Shown piece by piece: positions 57,890 to 64,000 of a DNA stretch of 64,000 nt. Position 1 is the first letter of the stretch. Every line of letters begins with the position of its first letter. The notes beneath the pieces were generated by a model. The model saw only the letters and a list, made by a program, of their open reading frames with translations, was not told the origin of the DNA and made no database searches. Origin of the DNA: Cycas panzhihuaensis (lineage: Eukaryota > Cycadophyta); NCBI GenBank assembly GCA_023213395.1, contig CM041465.1, forward strand, positions 212,295,741-212,359,740, written 5' to 3'. The position numbers and the translations under genes were made by a program.

Positions 57890-58370
57890 GAGAAGTTGAT
57901 GCTCATGGCTAATGTTGAGCCTAAAGACAACCATCAAAAGGTTGATTTAGAGATTAGAGAGGGGCTCTTCATGGTAAGAATCTAATTTAAATAAAGCATG
58001 GTTAATGCCATCTTTGATGGAAGAAGCCAAAAGAATTTAATCTCAAAGGCATTAGCGAAGAATTGAGGATTAAAGATGCATGTACATCTAAAACCATATC
58101 CTCTTAGATAGCTATACAAAGATTCAGAGCTACAAGTCACTCACCAATGTAAATTCAAATTTATAATTCCAGAAAGGTTTATTAATGAGGTTAAATATGA
58201 AGTGATTCCCCTAGATGTTTATTAGGTTGTATTTAGTAGCCCATATCTCTATGATAGAGATGGAGTTCATCACATGAGGCTAAAAAAGATTTAACTCATT
58301 AAGGATGGTAAAGCATATCTAATTAATGCATCAAAACCTTAAAAGAAAATCTCCCTCATATCCTCCTAAT
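57890..58370 (+). pseudogene. Gypsy aspartic protease of L
   Basis: MVNAIFDGRSQKNLISKALAKN.GLKMHVHLKPYPLR with DPGSQKNLIS expected, then TYHQCKFKF-like THQCKFKFIIPERFINEVKYEVIPLDVY.VVFSSPYLYDRDGVHHMRL. The catalytic Asp-Pro/Ser-Gly motif has become FDGR. Non-functional. Confidence 0.75.
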
Positions 58371-58539
58371 AAGTAAAGGATTGATTAATAGTTATGTAAA
58401 ATTTATACTATTGATGGGGAAGCAAAAGGTGGAAGGAAAGGAGCAAGCAGAGTCCTCAACGTAGGTATTAGATAAAAAATAATTGTAGTAGATTAAAGGC
58501 CTAAAGAATAAATATATTGAGGTACTCTAGGAGCTAAAA

Positions 58540-59340
58540 GAGTTGCCTCCTAAGAGGGAAATTAAGCATGAAATTTAACTAATTGTCGATTCACCTTTAC
58601 CTAATCTTAGTCTCTATCGAAACTCAGTTTTAGAGAATGAAGAGATTAAGAAGAAGATTCAAGAACTCTTAGAGTAAGGAGAGATCAAGCCAAGTTATTC
58701 CCCTTATAGTTCACCTATTGTTTTATGCCGAAGAAAGATGGAGGTTTAAGAATGTGCATTGACTCTTGGGGATTAAACAAGATCATTATAAAAAATTGAC
58801 ATCTCCTACCATGGATAAGTGACTTGTTAGACTAGCTATAGTATGTAAAATATTTTAGTAAGTTGGAATTGAAATTGAGCTATCATCAGGTTTGAATCTA
58901 GGAGTAAGACACTTGGAAGATAGGCTTTAAATCAAAGCAAGGGCTATTTAAATAGATGGTGATGCCTTTTAGTTTATGAAATATAACTACCGCCTTTATG
59001 AGGTTGATGAATGAGGTATTAAGACCCTTCGTTGATAATTTTATTATTGTTTATCTAGATGATATTATGATTTTTAGTCAGACTTGGGAGGAGTACCTCC
59101 AACATATTGAGCAAGTGCCCAAAGTTCTTCAATAGAAGTAGCTAAAACTTAACCTAAAGAAGTGTGAGTTTAAGAATCAATCTCTCATCTTCTTGACACT
59201 TGTAGTTGGAGGAGAATTGAAAATTAACCCAACAAAGATTAAAGTCATTCTCAATTAGCCTACACCCAAGACAACCATAGAGGTAAGGAGTTTCATTGGT
59301 ACTTGTTAATATTTAAGAAAGTTTATTTGTAATTCCCTCA
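58540..59340 (+). pseudogene. Gypsy reverse transcriptase of L
   Basis: EIKKKIQELLE.GEIKPSYSPYSSPIVL, KKDGGLRMCIDSWGLNKI, YFSKLELKLSYHQV, FMRLMNEVLRPFVDNFIIVYLDDIMIFSQTWEEYLQHIEQV, KKCEFKNQSLIFLTLVVGGELKINPTKIKVI. The YLDD box (59052-59063) is intact. Needs several frameshifts and stops to be passed. Confidence 0.85.
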
Positions 59341-59439
59341 AATTGTAGTACCTCTATATGCATTGACAGGAGGGTATGAAAAATTTCATTGTGGAAATGA
59401 GTAAGAGAAATCCTTCAGGCTTCTACAGTAGAAATTTTA

Positions 59440-59830
59440 TGAAGTGCCAGTGTTAGCCTTATCATCATTATAAAAACCATTTAAGTTGGAGACTGATGCT
59501 TCAAGCTATGCCATGGGAGTAGTGTTGCAGTAAGAGGGAACACCAGTAGTATATCATTTAGAGATTTTTAATAGAGCTATTATAAGGAGCTCTATGCATT
59601 ACATCAAGCAATCAAGCATTGGAGACCTTACTTGTTGGGAAGAGAGGTGGTCATCCACAATGACCATAAGTCTTTGTAATTCTTGCAGATATAGTCTAAA
59701 TTATAGCATATTAGGCGCATGAAGTAGGTGTCTTATTTATAGTAGTTTTACATTGTGATCAAATACAAGAAAGGCATAACAAATAAAATTATAGACTTGT
59801 TGTCTAGACCTCCTCAACAATAAGATATTT
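59440..59830 (+). pseudogene. RNase H of L
   Basis: PFKLETDASSYAMGVVLQ.EGTPVVYHLEIFN (first catalytic Asp in TDAS), followed by stop-rich sequence to the integrase. Confidence 0.8.
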
Positions 59831-59949
59831 CTAGCTTATTAGTATCTATATAATTTTAGCCTTTTTGCAATGATGAGTATGTAGATTTGTACATAGAATA
59901 TGAGGCATTCAAGCCCATCTTAGAGTAGCTATAGTAGGGAAAGATAGTT

Positions 59950-60930
59950 GCTAATTTTTAGTTGAGAAATGGTCTACTCTTTAAGTACAATAAACTTTAT
60001 ATTTCAAAGCAAGTTGATCGAATAAAGTGGATAAGAGAAGCTCACACCTCTCAAGTAGTAGGACACTTTGGAGTGGGAAAAACATTATTCAATTTATAAT
60101 TATATATGTATTGTTCTAATATGTAGCAAGATGTGACTACAATAGTATGAGGATGTATATTGTATAGCATATTGAAGCCCACCAATAGGAAGTTGGGATC
60201 ATATACTCTACTTCTTGTTCCATCGTGACTATAGAAGAGTATCTCCATGGATTTCCTCAAAGGACTACCACAGACAAAAAATGGTATGGATTATTTTTTT
60301 ATAGTTATTGGTCAATTTAGTAAATAGTAGTATTGATTCCTTATAGGAAGACACATGTATGAGAAGACATAGCTAAATTATCTTTTCAGTATATTTAGAA
60401 GCATTTTGGACTTCCTAACTCTATTATTTCTAATCAAGACAACAAATTTTTTAGTCATTTTTGGCAAGCTCTTTATGGAATGATGGATATAAAGTTGAGG
60501 ATGAGCATGGCTTTCTATCCTCAAATGGACGGCTAGACCAAAGTTGTCAATAAGATATTGGTACAACTACTACAAGGATATAATGCTAAGCATCCTAAGA
60601 CCTGGGAATTTGCCTTTAATATAGTAATTCATAGCTCAACTCAGAAGTTTCCATTTGAGGCATGTTTAAGATTTTTACCTTCAAGTCCATTTGATTTAGA
60701 ATTTTTGGCCCAATTTATTGTTGGAAATGGAAAGGAGGAAGAAGGATAAGAGAAGGCACAAAGATTCTTGGAAAGAATCAAGAAAATATATCAACAGGTT
60801 AAGGAGTAGCTTCAAAGATCTCAGTAGAAATATAAATAAAGGCATGACTCACATAGAACTAACAATTCCTTTAAGGAAGGAGATCAAGTTTGGTTGCATC
60901 TCAGCAAGAAAATATTACAAGGTAAGGGTA
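59950..60930 (+). pseudogene. Integrase of L, catalytic residues lost
   Basis: WIREAHTSQVVGHFGVGKTLF (zinc region HH part), ISMDFLKGLPQTKNGMDYFFIVIGQFSK (first Asp), SNQDNKFFSHFWQALYGMMDIKL (Asp now Asn), YPQMDG.TKVVNKILVQLLQGYNAKHPKTWEFAFNIVIHSSTQKFPFEACLRF. In T-E-V-V-N-K the catalytic Glu is Lys (60540-60542). Confidence 0.8.
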
Positions 60931-61336
60931 AAAAGTTAAAACCTATACGTTATGGTCCTTTTAAAATCTTGAAGAAAATTGGAGAAAATGCTTTTAGCAT
61001 AAATTATCAGAATTTGTAAAGATGTATTCAGTTGTGAATATTGAGAATATAAAGATGTTTGATCCATCTATGTTGGACAAAGAGGAAGATGGTATTCTAC
61101 TCTTGCCAAATCTAGAGGAGTTGTGAGTAGACAAAGAAGAACCATTACAAACTAATTGCATTCTTTAAAGGAAGTAAACCATAACCAGAAATGATAAAAT
61201 TGAGTACTTTAGGATTAGAGAGAAAGGACAACTACCTAAAAAAGTAAGATGGTACAGTAAGGAGAATGGAACAATTAAGTTTCCTTACTTGTAGTGATGT
61301 TCATGAGGCCATGAACTCCCAAAAAGGAGTGAGTTT
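60931..61336 (+). pseudogene. C-terminal tail of L pol and polypurine tract
   Basis: KKLKPIRYGPFKILKKIGENAFSIN, then VVNIENIKMFDPSMLDKEEDGILLLPNLEEL and, near the end, IEYFRIREKGQLPKKVRWYSKENGTIKFPYL. The first part is the GPF/Y-type module behind gypsy integrase. The polypurine tract AAAAAGGAGTGAG is at 61321-61333. Confidence 0.7.
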
Positions 61337-62158
61337 TGATCTAAATTAGATCCTTTTAAATCCTTATTTCCTTTCAAAAAAGTATAAATACTTATGGATG
61401 ATGTCTCAAAAGTGTTTTTAGTACTTAACAGGTGAAAAAATAGAATTGTATGCTCTTAAAAATAAAAAAAGAAATGTATTACTAGGTATGACCAAGTGTG
61501 ACCAGGTATGACTTGGTACAACCAAGTGTGACCTGGTATGACCATGTACGACTAAGTATAACTAGACTATGACTAACAGAAAAAAAAGTGATCTAATGAT
61601 CATGAAACTTACCCAAAATAGTCGTACACCTGTCAACTACCTAATGACTGAAAAAAATAGCTCATTTAACTATTTTTTCATCTATTATGATTGAAGGAAA
61701 AGTATGATAAAAAAAGAAAAAAATAGAAAAGAGAGAGATGGAAGTCAAACAAACAAGGAAGGGAGCATAAAAACTACCCAAATCTATTTATGATGGAAAG
61801 AAAGAAAGCCCACAGATTTAGATGCAGTCGAGGAAAGGAAAAAGATAGCAATAACAACCCAAGAGAGATGCCCAAGTCTTAAATCATCCCAAAAGTGAGT
61901 TATAGCTAAATAAAGGGAAAAATCCTCATATAAAGATTGTTGAAAAATATTCTAGAGAGGACACAGTAGCCAAGAAAGAGCTTAGAACTCTTCTATCTAT
62001 CTTAGGGATGATGTAGAAGTTAAGAAAATACTTAATAGAGTGCAAATAAAAATATTTTTGTAAGAATATTTCAAACATAAAATATAGATATTATACAATA
62101 TTGAATCTGAGTTATTTTAATTAGATTAAGTTGTTACTTTTCCATTCAATTTGGATCA
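61337..62158 (+). repeat. 3' LTR of gypsy element L
   Basis: 822 bp, ending GGATCA, partner of 55861-56657. The tandem TATGACCA region (about 61483-61572) has more units than in the 5' LTR. Confidence 0.9.
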
Positions 62159-62163
62159 CCCAA
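62159..62163. repeat. Target-site duplication of element L, right
   Basis: CCCAA, against CCTAA at 55856-55860. Confidence 0.6.
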
Positions 62164-64000
62164 GGTGAACTTCATAATTAAAACTATAAAAAATGGCATA
62201 TTTCTCTTTGAAAATTGGCTTCTATATACATTTAGGGGTTTATTCTTTAAATTTGCTCACTATAAATACCTCTCCCTTAGGTCTATTTAGTCTTAAGAGG
62301 TCTTTAGGTCTAAAACCCTAAAGTAACCCTCATCTCTTATTTGCTTATGCTTAAATAAGATATATATTAACTTGATTTTTGATATGTTATTACTTCTAGA
62401 TTGAGGATTAATGTATCCCATATTCATTGTGATCACAATTTTAGAATATTTTTATTATTTTTGTCACCTTTTTACCATATCATATTTGTTCACTTTATAT
62501 AGTGTGTTTGTTACTATGTCCATATTATATCTATTCTCTATTATCTACAACATCAATTATTCTCAAACTACATACTATTTACTACACATTTGCGATATCA
62601 TCATGCTTATCTATGCAATACCACATCTCTTTTTATAACATTTCTAGTATCATTGTATGTTTTCTATATATTTCTATGGTATTTCCCATCTCTTTACAAC
62701 ATCTATGATATTACTATAAATCTCCTTTGTATCTTCTATTATAATACTTTTTCATGCAATGTATCTCTTTGCATTTGTAACATTGCCAATAATGTTTTGT
62801 TATTCTAGTATAGTATTACTTGTTCCTGTGATGTGTGTTGATCAACTTATTTTTATTATTTTACTATTTATCTTTTGTTTATATTTTTTTCTACTCTCAC
62901 ACAATTATTCACTTGTTTCTTCTACTTATCTTATTTTCTTCTCTCACTATATTGATTTGGAAGAGCTCCCAAGTTATTTATTCACCCAACTTATATATAA
63001 TATCATAACTAAATGAAACAACTCTTAATTTTCTTTCTACTTAATATTTAACTTTCTTTAATAGATAGTAGATGCATTGTAGTTTTCTTTATTATGTTTT
63101 GCAAGTTGAAAGAAGCTTGGAAAAGGAAGAAATACTCACACTCCCATTCATCATCAAGTGGAAGCACCTCTTAAGCAATAAATTAGGTGATAGCCTTTAT
63201 TTCTTATTTGATTTATTTTATGTCTTTTATTTGATTGGTCTAGTAAGGAAAATAATAATAAGAAACATGTTAGTTTATTTTGAGAGAATATACACAATGA
63301 ATTAATGTAGTAAAAGAACATAGAGCCCCTCATAAGAGACATTTATTGTACTCTATAAATATACTTACCCTCTTTTATTTTGATATAATTAGTGGCCATA
63401 CACATACAAATATGGTCACTCACAAGAACAGTGTTCATTATAGGAGTGAGATTTATTAATTTCTTATAAGGATTATCTTAACTCTAAGCATTTCCTTAGA
63501 TTAAAAGAATAAGGCCCCCTTCTCAAATAAATATTTTAGTGATTATATCGGAGAACCATCACCTCTTTTATTATTCCCTTTGCTTTATTCTATGATATGA
63601 TTTTCATGTAGACTTAGAGGTCTTACTTAGAGTTTTCTATTATTACAATGGAGGGTGGCCCTCGCTCCTTTGGTCTTTCAAAAAAGAATGTCTTCATAAG
63701 AGACATTCTTAAGTATGAAGTAGCCTCATAACTCTTAGCACTTTGTCATCCAACTTCATATCCTTTGGAATGAGATATAGTTTCATCCTCTTATCCTTCC
63801 ATTAGGCCTTTAACTATGATTTAGTCACCTATTATCTTTCACATACAAACCTCTTCAACTAGTTCTTCATCCTTAACTTAATCTATACTAGCCTTTAGCT
63901 CTACTACCTAAAATCTTATATATGCTTTAAGTTATAATATCCTTATATCTAAATTCTTAGGTTCCACATGAATACACTCTTTCCTTTAATTAGACTAGTT
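62164..64000. other. AT-rich sequence right of L, no gene recognised
   Basis: CACTATAAATACC near 62258 followed by a CCCTAAAGTAACCC stretch looks like a promoter/5' end of an unidentified LTR, but no partner is in the window. The overlapping hydrophobic frames at 62411-63016 are translations of T-rich DNA in several frames and are not convincing. A 77-codon frame at 63072-63305 is likewise unsupported. Confidence 0.4.

Noticed and set aside
62411-63016. Four overlapping plus-strand frames with hydrophobic, membrane-like translations
   Set aside because: They overlap in different frames within T-rich DNA, which yields Phe, Leu, Ile and Tyr in any frame. No start context, family or conservation supports a gene.
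1-64000. tRNA genes, rRNA, CRISPR arrays, host genes with introns
   Set aside because: None was recognised on either strand. The tRNA-Met-like motifs are primer-binding sites beside LTRs. Short exons in decayed DNA cannot be excluded by eye.

Overview
This is a stretch of plant nuclear genome, AT-rich and built almost entirely of LTR retrotransposons in various stages of decay. I see no convincing host gene, tRNA, rRNA or CRISPR array. The evidence for a plant is the element types: Ty1/copia elements in the order gag-protease-integrase-RT-RNase H and Ty3/gypsy elements in the order gag-protease-RT-RNase H-integrase, with primer-binding sites matching plant initiator tRNA-Met (TGGTATCAGAGC). 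Most decay is C-to-T and G-to-A, with many Gln and Trp codons turned into stops. That fits long-term cytosine methylation and deamination in a large, repeat-rich plant genome. The species cannot be named from the sequence.

Layout (letters are my own labels). A: copia, + strand, 248-8073. K: old gypsy, - strand, RT at 8240-8680 and gag-protease at 17515-18749, split by J. J: copia, - strand, 9246-17475, itself carrying an unidentified 0.86 kb insertion at 12681-13539. C: copia, + strand, 19217-33724, whose 5' LTR is split by B. B: copia, + strand, 19512-27071, the youngest and best preserved. D: short-LTR gypsy, - strand, 33926-42033, which keeps gag and protease but has lost RT, RNase H and integrase, and whose leader contains a composite block (E, about 35.74-41.75 kb) with a copia remnant and two 317 bp LTRs in inverted orientation. 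H: copia, - strand, 42362-47172, with large internal deletions. I: copia, - strand, 47836-55265, same family as A and B. L: gypsy, + strand, 55861-62158. The remainder (1-247, 42039-42361, 47178-47835, 55271-55860, 62164-64000) is AT-rich DNA without recognisable genes.

Target-site duplications support the boundaries of B (TTCTT), C (AAATT), D (TTTTG), I (TAATA) and L (CCTAA/CCCAA), and give a relative order: C before B, K before J. All coding regions carry stops or frameshifts; B is closest to intact but has an in-frame TAG in RT and a frameshift in RNase H. The most interesting signals are: a leader block conserved in A, B and I with reading frames open on both strands; lysine in place of the catalytic integrase glutamate in all three A/B/I copies; the inverted LTR pair; a 34 bp flanking duplication around J; and a perfect second primer-binding site inside the leader of A.
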